From Amylostereum areolatum (Eukaryota; Basidiomycota; Agaricomycetes; Russulales; Stereaceae), in the NCBI GenBank assembly GCA_012932865.1, contig SAXG01000010.1:1054001-1118000 (forward strand): DNA of 64,000 bases, read 5' to 3'. A program made the translations under genes and the position numbers. Every line of letters begins with the position of its first letter. The stretch's first letter is position 1. The notes under the pieces are model-generated. The model was given only the letters and a program-made list of their open reading frames with translations. It was not told the DNA's origin and searched no databases. Below, one piece after another: positions 1-11,066 of the stretch.

Positions 1-37
1 TACGATTCGGGCGTAAACCCGCGAAAATTGGCCCCGA

Positions 38-740
38 TTACGACACGGTTTCCAGGGAGGAAGGAGAAAGTTCGATATTCTTCATGTCGATATTTCTGTA
101 CGTCCTGTTTGTATGTCTCCAAGGCAAAGCGGAATAGAAAGCGTCACGCACCGAAACAGTCTGGCCTGTCTTCCAGTTCCAGATGACGAGCTCCGCGGGT
201 ACAAATCCGTACATGACGCCGACGTAACAATCATGCACCTGGATGATGAACCGTTCGACAGTGCGGTTTTGACTCGTATAGCCGTAGCTTGGGTGACAGT
301 CAAGCACCTTCCCGATGGGAAGCGTAAGGCAAGAACCAGCAGCTTCCGTGGCCTTTCCCCCGGTAGTAAGTGATTTGATGTATATGTTCCACGGTCCTTC
401 ATATGTCACAACACTAGAAATGAATCTCAGTAATGCGACGGGCCAGTATCACGCGAGTGAAAGGCCACGAGGTCAACGAACGGGCGGGGAGTCTCGACCA
501 TGGCGAGAAGATCTTGTGACGAGTCTAAGGCGAGCTGTAGGATGGAAAAATCAAAATCAAGCCGCCATTCGCTGCGCCTTCGTCTACGGGGCCAGCGAGG
601 TTGGCTTATGTCGTAGACGAGGAGTGACGTTCCCAGGACGATCATGGTTATGATGTCTCCTGAGACTACGATATCTCCCGTATCTTCAGGAATTGGGAGA
701 TTCGTGCAATTTTTCTTCCTTGAAGATGAGAAAAATATCT
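38..740 (-). CDS. F-box-type protein, C-terminal part, cut by window edge (partial)
   Basis: The translation resembles the C-terminal half of the large Agaricomycete F-box family. An upstream block (residues DIVVSGDIITMIVLGTSLLV, then SQDLLAMVE) lies at about 740-470. A likely intron of about 55 nt follows, with its donor near 470 and a TTTCTAG acceptor near 415. The next exon carries the family-typical VGVMYGFVPAELVIWNWKTG. Such proteins are thought to be substrate adaptors of SCF ubiquitin ligases. The open frame stops at 38, shortly after the WNWKTG motif, whereas relatives continue, so the 3' exons probably lie left of this window. No F-box was found upstream between 740 and 1100, so the gene could also be truncated. 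Confidence 0.5.
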
Positions 741-1400
741 GCAGTAGTATGTAAACGATGAGGTTCAGGATGACGCCGCACCAGTTGAGAATTGGTTATA
801 CTATTACCTCTTTCATCGCTTTCACGCTGCTCATGTTCTGCAGAAGCAGACGTATGGAGGAATGCGAGGGATTATTCGGATGTGGATTGCTGGGCGTGGC
901 AGTGGGAGAAGAAAGGTGTTGGGACGATTCTGACTCCTGACTCGTTCTGAGGACGCCATTACATACGTAAGGCCTCGGCTCACATGCCCTGCATAAGCGC
1001 TTCTTCTCCAGTCCTGTAAGTCCTGTGATGTTGTTGGCAACTTGGCATGCCGTATACCCAATCATGCTTAGGCCGAGTCACTGTAGAGAAAGTTACATTC
1101 GTTACAGACACACAGAGTTACACGACAGCGGGGTACACAACATAGCACAGTGATTGATGGTAATTAGAAAACATACGTGAAACGGCGTAGATGAGAACAG
1201 ATCAGGCAAGACAGCGACAACACTTTCAGTAAAGAAATGATGATGAGGAATCCAACACGTGGGTATATCTTGAGCGATGGGGTATTCGGGTAAGATGGGT
1301 GGACGCGCCGGGCGTCGGAGCCGTTGCGACTTTGGGCATTGAGCAAGCGTACGTAAGCTGCGGGACTTTGAGGACGATTGCAATGCACGCCGTTGGGGGA

Positions 1401-1873
1401 TCAGGCCATTCCTCCCGGATCGCGAAAGGCTTCGGCATCGAGGCTGCTTAGGAAGTTGGCCGCTCTTTGCGAGACAAACTCGACGAGGTACAATCGTAGC
1501 ACTATCATGGCGTTCCATGAGTTCAGAATAATCATCGAACGAAGGACATGAAACGTACATCTTCGCTCCTCGTGAAGCCACCTTAACAGCTCCAACCACG
1601 CCACACCCAACTCTTTACCGCTTACGACCGTGTACACGATCCAGAGAATGAGCGCAATACACACTTCCCGGCAATCGTTAGCATTCGTGCATGACGGTAG
1701 TGCACAAGCAATAACAACTCACGAAAGGCTATAACAATGCCCAACACCTTTCCCTCCACCTGGGTGCCAGACACCATCTCCGTGCTATTGTTTCCGTAGG
1801 ACGGCGCGACGGGAGCTTGGAGTCGCACCGCGTATGGTTGTAGCGAGAGATCGGAGAAATCAGTGGGCGACAT
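1401..1873 (-). CDS. Small predicted membrane protein, hypothetical
   Basis: The start is taken at 1873 (MSPTDFSDLS). A first exon of about 50 codons ends in EGKVLGIVIAF. A GTGAGT donor lies near 1720, and a GGGAAG acceptor near 1664 continues the frame into LCIALILWIVYTVVSGKELG. The joined segment reads as one hydrophobic helix of about 23 residues (KVLGIVIAFLCIALILWIVYTV). That suggests a single-pass membrane protein with a short extracellular N-terminus carrying an NNST glycosylation sequon. The frame can be read to a stop at 1401, but another intron near 1555 (AT/GTACGT) is possible, so the C-terminus is uncertain. I do not recognise a family. Confidence 0.35.
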
Positions 1874-1966
1874 AAGCTTTGATAGGACACCTCGAAGTGG
1901 TGGAGGGCAAGGGGGGGAGGGATACCAGACAGTCCAGCTCTGCCTATGACTCGGGCAACTTGACAC

Positions 1967-3519
1967 AGCTCCCCACAGCCATTGTCCGTGGAATTCCAGC
2001 CAGGAAGCGGGAGAAATCGGAGTGGCTCTTGGTCAAGCGGTAGTACAGGATCGACGAAGAGGAGTGGGTTTAAGAGGACCTCATAAGGAGGAGAAGAGAA
2101 GGAATTGCGCCGTTACGGTCAATGGTCATGACAAGGTCAACCGTCATGATGCGGCAACATGAAATTGAGTGCTCGGCGCGTAGCGGTCCGGATTGTCTTT
2201 TCCTTTGTTTGTTTTCGGAGGTCCGAGAGGGTCCGAGGGTGACTGTGCGCGGATGGCCATGGTATGCATATTTCAAGCACAGAAGTGGGTACATGACGAG
2301 TCGTTGACAAGAATAGCAAGGTTAGCTTGGATTCGTGTTTTGCTATGAATCACTCAAGGAACTGGGGAAAAGGGTGGGTAGTACACTTTAGAGAACGACT
2401 ACTACTTATTGAGGAGCGGTGACCGGGGAAGAATTCAAGGATTTCGGCCTATGAATACTGGGGAAGGAGACCTGCAGTCGAAGGTGATTAGAAGGGCACA
2501 CGCATTGGGGTTGAGTACGTTGACAGCGCACCCTCGTAGAGCGCCATAAGCGACCGGATGACGGCTTCCTGCACTTCGTCGGTTGTCCATACCCCGCCAA
2601 GAACGCATGACCAAAGGAAAAGGACGGCCACAACCCCTTCAAAATGTATAATGCCGCGCTGATCGAAAGTGGAACCCAAGAAAATCGGGGGGTACATACC
2701 TATCTCGCAAACGACGTCGATGAGCTCCTCGCACTCCAACCAAGACGTCAGAGAGCCGGGCTCCGAAGGGACGTGACTTCCTTGAATACACGACATTGTG
2801 GATGGATGCGTCTGGTGTGAAAAAAGAGTGGGGTGGGGGGAAAGTGCGTCCCAGGCACGTACTAATGCTGGATGCCGTCGCACTTAAGAGGGGCAGGGGA
2901 AAATCGGACCACGGTCATGCACAGCTTGTTAGAGTATGGCGTATGAGGGACTGCAAGTGCGGATACCGGGGCCAGAGGGTTAATCGCGAGGTCCGAAAAT
3001 AAGCGACGGCCAGTAGAAATATCGTGACAATGGACTAAGGGGGACGGGAGACTGGGTTGGTTCCTCGGATACAAAGCCCGCCCGTCTCAGTAAAAAAAAC
3101 GTAGACGCCCACAGTGCCGGCTAGGTGCAACCTTCAAGCACAATCAGCTTATGCCACGGTCATTTGCACGAGCCGGTACGTACGTACAGACCAACTTCAT
3201 TACGAAGCCGCTGCTATTGTCCGAGACACGCCCTTCAGTCCGCGATCCTTCCGCGGGCCACTCTCTCCCACAATTCGAGCCTTTCGAGAAGAGACGTTAT
3301 GTTGGATACGGAGAAGACTGGAAGATGATCGCCCCACGGAGCGTCCGGGTATCGTGTTCGACGCCACACAAGCTCGTCGACCTGTCGTAAAAATTGGACG
3401 GCGGCTCGGATATCTTCGACGCCATGGACATCATTCGGACCCGGCTTGGGGTGAGAAGCACCACGCGAAGATTGAGCAACGTGGGGATCGATCGGCAGGC
3501 CGAGATAGACAGATAGATC
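1967..3519. other. Gap with only weak ORFs
   Basis: No gene is supported here. The best candidate is a 103-codon minus frame (2796 to 2488, beginning MSCIQGSHVP) with a hydrophobic stretch, FEGVVAVLFLWSCVLGGVW, but it shows no recognisable domain and no clear neighbouring exons. Overlapping plus-strand frames at 3114-3548 look like chance open frames. Confidence 0.3.
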
Positions 3520-4657
3520 CTAGTAGTATATCCGTGGACGCATTTTAGAAGGGGAGGAGTGGGGTCCAAAAGAGGGATGACTCACCGCTAAATTAAGCTT
3601 CGCCTGTGTTTCTGGCAAGGGTTCAATAGAGGAGGGAAGATCCCCCCTCGCCAGGGGAACGACGGTTGTATTCGTGGCATCGGGAATGAGCCTGCCGTCC
3701 TGTCTAGTGGCCTCGCGCCGCACGTCACAAGGTGGCGGCTTATTATATGCGCGCGACCGCACGGCACCGTCAGGATGGTCAAGGAGCTCGGAGACCATGG
3801 ATTGGAGCTCCATGTACCGGCCACGGAGCGCTCGGAGCTCTTCATTTGCAAGTTGAAGGTTGCGCTCAAGATTGCGGACAACCTGAGCGCCTGAAGGCTG
3901 TAGATTGGTGGTTACCGGTGGGTAAGGATAGCCACGTTCCAGAAGTGCTTACAGCTGGCGACGGGGTGTGGCGGGCACGTTGCTGGGTTCTCTCCTGACC
4001 AAGCCAATTAAGACATCAGAAGACGGTCACACGCAAGGGAATGTCGGTACCTTTTCTGTCTCCAAGGCGTTGAAGTCAGAATAATTCAGTGAAGACGAAG
4101 GTGGTATAGCGTCGGAGACTGATGGCGTGCTACGAGGAGTCCTGCTCAGGCCGGACAACGGCGAGGCGAGGGTTTCGACCTGAATGCGGCGTATGCTCGA
4201 ACAACGTTGTACTGAAGATAATAATCCAAAAACATACAGCCATATCGGACGCCCTTTGAGCGTCATTTGGCGATGGTCCTGGGACAGTGTGAACGGCGGT
4301 GGAGTCGCCTTCGTCCGGATTCCGCTGAACAAAGAATGATCGGATTTTGGTAAAGTCCAGCCGCCCTTCGGTATCTCTCAGTTCTAGACCTAAACCACCA
4401 GCATTGTTTCCAGCGCCTTCGGTACCATCAGTGGCCAGAAGGTCGATGAGAGCGTCAAACTGTTCGGTTGACCCTGTGGACGGCCGAGGACTCGCGACGT
4501 CCGACTCGTCAGAATCGCCTTTGTTTTGTATCTGGGTTAGCAGGCTGATTCGGGAGTTACAATGATATGCATCATCTGTGTCAACTAACCTGCATTTATG
4601 TACGACGTCTGTGTTTTGTGTGGGTCGGACATGCGCGAGCTTTATTTTGAGCTTCAA
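3520..4657 (-). CDS. Hypothetical coiled-coil protein, multi-exon, model uncertain
   Basis: Several minus-strand frames appear to belong to one gene. The first (4550-4230) reads LLTQIQNKGDSDESDVASPR, then a low-complexity acidic stretch, then DFTKIRSFFVQRNPDEGD. A second (about 4200-4040) contains RRIQVETLASPLSGLSRTPR and ends ALETEK. A third begins after a CTACAG acceptor near 3902 and is strongly helical (VVRNLERNLQLANEELRALR, then GRYMELQSMVSELL), a typical coiled coil. Its tail is proline-rich and ends at 3520. Intron limits between the blocks fit 50-100 nt introns but were not all resolved. The start codon at 4657 is uncertain. No known family was recognised. Confidence 0.4.
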
Positions 4658-4974
4658 CTTGAAGGAGGATGACCGCTCCGTTCAACTTTTTCAAGTCCGG
4701 GCCCCGGGTACGACCGGAGCGGGGCACGTGACCTTTCTAAAACGTCGTTAAAGAAGTTAAACGGAAATTATAAGTAGCTTCAATTTGGTTCCCGCGGACA
4801 GATCCCAGCTACAGGATATCGCAAACAAAAGGGGAAGCGAGACATAGGCCGTGTGTCTATCGTATACCCTCAAAGCGGGCATTTAAGAGACAGTTCGGAC
4901 AAGAATGGCATCGCCCTCTCCCTGCAGTCGTCCTTCGCCACTGTTATCGGCTGCTCTCCGTCAAGAAGCGTAAA

Positions 4975-5735
4975 TCAGCTGCGCGACTGGGTCGAGTAGC
5001 GCGGCAAGATGGACGCGCCGTCGCCGTTAGGGTCAAGGGTTGTGACGAAGCGAACGAGGTAGTCTGTCAGGTCTCCCGGATCGTATAAGTTTGCATGATC
5101 GTTGTCGTGCACCTACCGTTGGTTCAGCTTAGCTGCTGACGCTCACGCATAAGTACATGCATACAAATGTACCGATCCCAGATCAAGTGGCGACTTCTGC
5201 CGCTTGTTCACTAGAATGCCGGGGATCAAACCGTCAGTATGACCTCGCCGGCACCGGTGATGTATGCTTGGGAAACCCACGATAGGAAAAAACCGACCTG
5301 TTTATCCGCACACTGGTCGAGGAAGAAACACCGCGGAGCCTAAAACACGAGATCGCCCTGGATTGCCGCTAGCCGCTTATATTGTGGGGTGAGCGGGTTC
5401 GCATCTCCAGTGTCGAACGGCGAGCGTTGCGCAGAGTCCTGAGGGTAAAGCTTGAGGAGTTCATCGATGTCTTGTATTGGGGCCACGGGGAAGTACATGG
5501 CTTTCATGAAGCCGCGAACGTCCTCGTCGGTCCTGACAATCGTCGGACTCGATTACAGATTGCGAGTGGGTGGTCGAAAGGTGTGACGATAAATCAAGGT
5601 TGGCAGACCTCGTAAGAAAAGAGGTTCTGATTGCCTTTCGCATAAGATTCTGGCGCAGGCACTCCAGCGTATCTTCAGCGTCAGTGCAGCTGGTGTTCAC
5701 GACAAGCTGGTCGTGATAAACTTGGCCTGGTTTGC
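4975..5735 (-). pseudogene. Decayed type-B carboxylesterase relic (antisense)
   Basis: Conceptual minus-strand translation gives five blocks in the same order as in the two carboxylesterases at 47-58 kb: NTSCTDAEDTLECLRQN (about 5700-5645); TDEDVRGFMKAMYFP through LLKLYPQDSAQRSPFDTGD (about 5545-5390) and RLAAIQGDLVF; an in-frame TAG where relatives have Q, followed by APRCFFLDQ (about 5330-5300); VNKRQKSPLDLGS (about 5215-5175); and DPGDLTDYLVRFVTTLDPNG (about 5090-5010). The stretch encoding the end of the catalytic region (AWxPRNDGxFL through DDEGT) is missing between 5645 and 5545. The 5' half with the nucleophilic serine was not found upstream. In-frame stop, internal deletion and missing 5' half together make it a pseudogene. 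Confidence 0.75.
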
Positions 5736-6490
5736 CGTCATTCAGCGAGGTATCCGGATCGTATCAAGACAATCCACGGACCTTGCATAGTGACCCTGGA
5801 AAAATCGCCGCCAAATGCAGATATGTACTTCTACACCCAACGCAACGCTAAACGTTCCGGATGTTGTCGAGTAAGCATGAACGTGAGGGTGGCGGCGTGA
5901 GGTGAGATGCGACATACGATCTTGTACTTAACCCGAGATTTCCAATCCCTGCTGCTCGCGCCTCCTTTCCGCCCAGAAAACCAAGAGCTGCGACGATGTA
6001 TCAGTATGCAAGTTGGATAAGGAAAATATATCGGTTGTATATACCATAGTGATTCTGACCAGTGCGATAAGTTGAGTGTAACGTCAATATTTGCTGGTCG
6101 GCATCACGGAAAGGCCCGTGTCCGTTCGAACTCCGTCGGCACGTGGACCGCTTCCTCCCGCAGTCTCGAATTCATGATTCGACAACTCTTCCGCGCGAGC
6201 TTGCGCAATGGGCGACTCTGCGTTCAATAAACCAACCGAAGTCCGACGCGATAGACCGCAACGCGGAAGGGTATTCTTCGTACAGGGTTTGCACGGGAAC
6301 TTGGATCCGACCTTCGGGAGGGGCGGTGTGCATAATATAGGTGTGCATGATGCACAGAACAAAGAAATTTCAGCTGGGCGCAGAAGTTGACCTGAGGCAC
6401 TTCTAGAGAGGGTTACATCGCTGCTGCCTTCTTTTATTGATTGACACGCCGATATAAGTACATTAATTCGTGAAATGAACGACCGACACA
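5736..6490. other. Intergenic gap
   Basis: About 750 nt between the esterase relic and the end of the deaminase gene. I see no coding signal beyond shadow frames. The part near 6490 is the 3' untranslated side of the deaminase gene. The missing 5' half of the esterase relic was looked for here and not recognised. Confidence 0.4.
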
Positions 6491-7665
6491 CTACTCCATG
6501 CTCCCGACCTGCTCGTCCCCGCCCGGCAAGCCCTGCGCCTTGAGCTCGGCGTGGCGGCGCTCGACCTCGTCCTGCACGCGCTCGATGGACTTGAAGTACT
6601 TGACGGTCTTGACGTGGAGCTCTGCGGTGGCGTCCTCGTCGACGACGATGAGCGCCCAGGGATGCATCTGCAGCGCGGAGAGCGTCCAGAGGTGGTTGAC
6701 GCCCTCCTCGATGGCCTTGGAGAGCGCGAGGGACTTGCGCTGGCCGGTGACGACGACGACGACCTCGCGCGCGTCGAGGACGGTGCCGACGCCGACGGTG
6801 AGGGCCATGCGGGGCACGGCGGCGACGTCGTTGTTGAAGAAGCGGGCGTTGGCGAGGATGGTGTCGTACGCGAGGGTTTTGATGCGGGTGCGGGAGGCGA
6901 GGGAGGACCCGGGCTCGTTGAACGCGATGTGGCCGTCCTCGCCGATGCCGCCGAGGAAGAGCTCGATGCCGCCGTGGGCCTTGATCTTGGCCTCGTACCG
7001 GTTGCATTCGCCGATGAGGTCCTTGGCGTTGCCGTCGAGGATGTTGACGTTGTTCGGGTCGATGTCGACTGGGACAGGCGCGATGGGCGAAGGAGCGCGA
7101 GAGAAAGACGGAGGACGCACCGTGCGAGAAGAACTCGCGGAACATGAAGGTGTGGTAGGATTCGGAGTGCTCCTTCGGGAGCCCGACGTACTCGTCCATG
7201 TTGAACGTCACCACATTCCTGAACCTGGATGGTGCATAGGTTAGGGTGGTACTGGACGTCGGAGGGTGAGAGGGCGTCGTACGTGAGCTTGCCCTGCTTG
7301 ACGAGCTTGATAAGGGCCTTGTAAGTCGGGATCGGGGAGGATCCTGTGGGCAGGCCGAGCACGAACGGATTCTCTGGCGTCGGCGAAAAGTCGTTTATCC
7401 TGCAGAAGGGGTTGAGAAGGTCGTTCACCCAACCGCCAGCGGCCCAATCCGACTTGCGACGCCGTCGAACATCACCACTCGACCTAGCTATCCCCGCGCT
7501 TCGTCAGACAAAAAAGGCCACTCACCGCTTCGCGATGTATTCCGCGATGTAATCGCCCACGGCGGTGGGGTCGTCACGGATGATGAGACCTGCGAGCGAG
7601 CCCACATCGTCATCCGGTCAGTGCTGCCTTGGCCCTTGTTGGCGTGTCAGACCAGACTCACGCAT
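6491..7665 (-). CDS. nagB/GNPDA-like: Glucosamine-6-phosphate deaminase (isomerase)
   Basis: Converts glucosamine 6-phosphate to fructose 6-phosphate and ammonia in the cytosol, linking chitin/GlcNAc catabolism to glycolysis. Five exons fit perfectly: 7665-7662, 7589-7526, 7399-7283, 7224-7121 and 7068-6491. They give 288 aa, the family's usual length (human 289). The first exon is only four nt (ATG C), completed by an acceptor that yields the canonical start MRLIIRDDP. Catalytic residues fall at the same positions as in E. coli NagB: D72 in [11 protein letters not shown], and D141, H143 and E148 in [16 protein letters not shown]. The loop TGQRKSLAL and the segment [10 protein letters not shown] are also conserved. 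All splice phases agree. No other GlcNAc-catabolic gene lies beside it, so it does not form a visible NAG cluster here. Confidence 0.95.
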
Positions 7666-8152
7666 CTCGAGTGGATGTAAGAGGGCTGTCGATGGGGGCG
7701 AGGGTCAGAGGCCCGAGAGGGCTCGAAGGAGGTTGTTATATGCAGAGAAGCGGGAGGTGCATGTGGAACGAACGTTTCTCCGCTCAAAAGAGGGAGCACG
7801 GGCAGATTGAAGAGCATATGGGTCCCTTTCGGAATGTCGGACATCGGTGCGGATAACGGTTGCCCCTCCGCTTTCCCACTCTCGGGTTTCTGCCAGCCGA
7901 GGCTGCTCGCTGGCACTGGCAGGGGCCCCGGATAGTGAGATCAGAGGGTTAGATATTTGCGTGAGAAGTTGAGAACGTTGATTGGAGGAGGGTGGCAGGG
8001 TACAACATACGGGAATACATCTGGAATACACCTGTAGGTTATAATTCGTACAAATCGCAAGTAAAAAATACAGCCAGACTAGTCTTACACGTCGATCAAG
8101 GCAAGGACACGAACAACGTTACACCCCGACGATTTCACGCTGCATGGGCTGT
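7666..8152. other. Intergenic gap between deaminase promoter and oxidase 3' end
   Basis: Both neighbours are on the minus strand, so this holds the 5' flank of the deaminase gene and the 3' flank of the oxidase gene. Only short shadow frames are present. No conserved motif was recognised. Confidence 0.4.
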
Positions 8153-10007
8153 TCATTCGAAGCCGGCATCCATCTTCATAATGATCTCCTCCCGCTTGCC
8201 CTGGATCTCGTCCACGGTCTTGTACCCGCTCAAGCCCAGCGTGATCTCCGTGTCCGCCAACAGACCCCGCAACACCTCCTCCACGCCCTTCTCCCCGCTG
8301 ATCGCCAGCCCATACATGAATGGGCGCGCGACTAAAGTCAAGAAACCGTAGGGTCAGCCAGAGCCCCGGGGGGAAGCAAACAAAACGGAGAGCACGCACC
8401 GAGCACACCCTGCGCCCCCATGGCGAGCGCCTTGATCACGTCCGACCCCGTCCGGATCCCCGAATCGAACAACACCGTGAACGTCCCCGCCTTCTGCGCC
8501 TCTTTCACCCGCCCGTCCGCCGTGACATGCTCCAGCGCGACGAACGACGGGATCGCGCCGTCCACCTGCCTCCCCCCGTGATTGGACACCACGATCCCGT
8601 CCACGCCCGCGTCGATCGCGCGGTGCGCGTCCTCGACGCACTGGATGCCCTTGAGCACGAGCGGGCCGTCCCAGTGCTCCCGCAGAAACCGGACGTCCGC
8701 CCACGTCTTGAAGATGCCCGAGTTGGTCTCCTTCAGCCACGCCTTGCCGAGCTCGGTCGCCTCCGCGGCGGCGGCGTCGCCGGCGGCCAGCTTCGCGCGG
8801 TGCCCCGCCGCGTCGAACGGGAACGGGCTGTCGTCGTCCGTGCGCGCCTCCTTGTCCTGGGTGCGCATGAAGACGGGGTCGGAGGTGCCGACGCTGATGC
8901 CGACGCCCGCGTGGAAGGGCAGGTAGGCCGTGTCGAGGTCGTGGGGGCGCCAGCCGAGCAGCATCGTGTCGAGGGTGACGACGAGCGCGCTGAACCCGGC
9001 TTTCTTGACGCGGGAGAGGATCGAGAGCGTGATCTCGTTGTTGTGCGGCCTGCGAAGGGGGGGAGGCGCGCGGTCGGCATCGGGCGCTGGACGCGCGGGG
9101 CGGGGAAGACGTACCAGTACAGCTGGTACCACCGGTGTCCGTCGCCGTTCGCCTGGCCCACGTTCTCGATCGTGCGCGTGCTCGCGGTGCTCATGATGAA
9201 GGGCACGCCGACCTTGGCCGCCGCGCGCGCCGTCGCGAGCTCGCCGTCCGGGTGGAGGATGCCCTGCACGCCGACGGGGGCGACGAACACGGGGCAACGC
9301 AGCTTCTTTCCAAATATAGTCGTCTGCGAGCGCATCATTGAGTGTCCTTGCCAAAGGAAAGGGGGAGAAGCAGGCCCACAGCAAACAAAGGCTAGTTGGC
9401 CCTGACGGGGATAGTCTCGGGGATAGTGGATGGGGGATTTGACAAATATGCCTTTCCTTTCAAAGTCAAAGCCGGGACAGTTTAGATTCTAAGACTATTC
9501 TTTCACCATCCCCACCGTATTACAGTAGGGGATAGGGTAGGGATAGTTTAGTTTCATAACCTATTCCGGCCCGGACTGTGGTAGGAATTTTTATCAAATC
9601 CCTTTCCGCTATCCCCACCTCTTTCCCAGTCGGGGCCAACCAACCTTTGTTGGCTGCGCTAGGGCGACGCACCTCCAGGTTGCGCACGGACGCATCGCGC
9701 AACATCCGGGGGATAATGCGCCAGATCGCCAACGCCCTGCGGTTCGCGTGGTCCGTGGAGCTCAAGCCCGCGCTGCCGAACGTGTACATGAACGCCGCTG
9801 TCCGCCCCCCACCAATGCCGACGTCAGCGCCCGAGTCCTATCGCAACCGAACGCAAGGCGTAACGCACCGTGGTTGTCCTTCGTGACCTCGCGCGCCTTC
9901 TCAGCGATCGTGTCCATGTTGAACGAGGCGTTGTGCGGCGGGGCGCCGGCCGAGTAGACCTGGACCATGTAGGACGACCATGAGGGTTCCGTGGAGCTGA
10001 AGTTCAT
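8153..10007 (-). CDS. FMN-dependent alpha-hydroxy acid oxidase (lactate 2-monooxygenase-like)
   Basis: A TIM-barrel flavoenzyme that oxidises L-2-hydroxy acids such as lactate. Five exons (10007-9869, 9797-9673, 9323-9115, 9049-8400, 8331-8153) join in phase to 433 aa. Visible motifs include YTFGSAG and RIIPRMLRDASVRNLETTIFG near the N-terminus, PVFVAPVGVQGILHPDGE, GHRWYQLYWP, VVTLDTMLLGWRPHDL, VLKGIQ, the catalytic VVSNHGGRQVDG (active-site His and Arg) and VLFDSGIRTGSDVIKALAMG for FMN phosphate binding. The inserted segment before KTWADVRFLRE is typical of lactate 2-monooxygenase rather than glycolate oxidase. Intron 2 (9672-9324, about 349 nt) is five to six times longer than its neighbours because it carries a TIR element. 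The start at 10007 (MNFSSTEPSW) is plausible, but an upstream exon cannot be excluded. Confidence 0.92.
9383..9652. mobile_element. MITE-like element with ~60-bp terminal inverted repeats, inside an intron
   Basis: The two ends are imperfect inverted repeats: the left begins aacaaaggctagttggccc and the right, read in reverse complement, begins aacaaaggttggttggccc. Similarity continues through a GGGGATAG-rich stretch to a shared ggatttgaYaaa about 60 bp in. The element is about 270 bp, has no open frame, and lies wholly within intron 2 of the oxidase gene, leaving both splice sites intact. No clear target-site duplication was resolved. The structure fits a non-autonomous DNA transposon. Confidence 0.7.
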
Positions 10008-10460
10008 CGTGTAGTAGGGGCGGGTGCGATGTACCAGGAGGTTCTGGACGATAGCGGAGAGAAGCTGTTATCCATCCTGCTCTTATATACGCCGCGACTG
10101 ACGGGTCGGCCTCCGCCCGGTTTGCCGCCTGTGGTCGGTACCACTCGTGCGCATTGAGTGTCATCTGATACACGCCCGGCGACGTTATTTGGCCTGGGAA
10201 CTCCGTGATTCGGGGCGATAGAATGGGACGGAAAACAAGAGGGGGTGAGAGTTAGATATGAGGAGGTCGTGGGAGACGGCATTTGTGCGTGCTGGATGAC
10301 GGTGGTGGTGGTGAGCAAAGACGTTGGCCGCCGTCGTCAATTCATCGCAAAAGCTAGGCCTGTAGAATTCGTCAAGCGTTGATTCCTGGTCTCGAAGAGA
10401 ACAGGCTTTAACACCCACCTTCCTTCCATATATGGTGAATTACCTTAATTGGACATCACA
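10008..10460. other. 5' flank of the oxidase gene
   Basis: About 450 nt upstream of the oxidase start. Only short overlapping minus frames are present. It probably contains the promoter, but no element was recognised with confidence. Confidence 0.35.
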
Positions 10461-11066
10461 CGGGGGGCATTAACTGGTAATCTGCATCCTTAGATAAGCT
10501 TGAGAACGGTTTGAAGTATTACCTTTCCGACGGCTGGAGGCCGGGCCCAAGCCGGGCCTGGAGGTATCGAGAATAATATCTTTGTGTTAGATCCCAATCA
10601 AGGCTAGTAGGTACTCAGAATGACTTATTTGGACATCTCCTGCTGAGCAGTTGCAAATAAGATATTTGCATGGTGTGGACATGCTGTGTGAACATCTTAT
10701 TTGCAAGACCTCCTCCGGAGAAAGGGCAAAGCAATCTCAAAGACATCCTTTTCACCTCGTGGCCGATGATACATGAACAACTTATTTGCAAGACCTCGTC
10801 CGAAGAAAGGACAAAGCAATCCCAAATATATCCTTTCCACCTCGTGGCCGATGTTACGTGAACATCTTATTTGCGACTGCTCGGCGGGAGATGTCCATCA
10901 TCAATTGTAAATAAGTTGTTCTAAGTACCTACTAGCCTTGATTGGGATCTAACACAGAAATATTATTCTCAATACCTCCAAGCCTGGCCCCCAGCCGTTG
11001 AAAAGGAGGTACTTCAGACTGTTCTCCAGCTTATCTAAGGATGCAGATTACCAGTTGATGCCCCCG
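10461..11066. mobile_element. TIR element (~606 bp) with long inverted ends and an internal tandem repeat
   Basis: The ends are extended inverted repeats. The left begins ggggggcattaactggtaat; the right in reverse complement begins gggggcatcaactggtaat. Similarity carries on through ctgcatccttagataagct, a GGCTGG/CCAGGC stretch, and gtgttagatcccaatcaagg about 130 bp in, so each arm is about 200 bp. The centre is the 85-bp tandem repeat listed separately. No transposase frame exists. The target-site duplication was not resolved (flanks acatcaca and gtgtcatc). This looks like a MITE or foldback element in the upstream flank of the oxidase gene. Confidence 0.75.
10690..10874. repeat. 85-bp direct tandem repeat, 2 copies plus partial third
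   Basis: Copies at 10690-10774 and 10775-10859 both begin gaaca-cttatttgcaagacc and end in cctcgtggccgatgnta. A third partial copy starts at 10860. They form the core of the TIR element. The two full copies differ at roughly one position in ten. Confidence 0.85.

Noticed and set aside
6463..7428. Long minus frames of 321 and 376 codons over the deaminase gene
   Set aside because: They are out-of-frame shadows rich in Arg/Ser caused by GC-rich third positions; the true exons follow the deaminase family exactly.
8320..9405. A 361-codon plus frame opposite the oxidase
   Set aside because: Arg-rich antisense shadow of a well-supported gene; no domain.
10673..10860. Short plus frame inside the TIR element as a gene
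   Set aside because: The frame simply follows the 85-bp repeat and has no similarity to a known protein.
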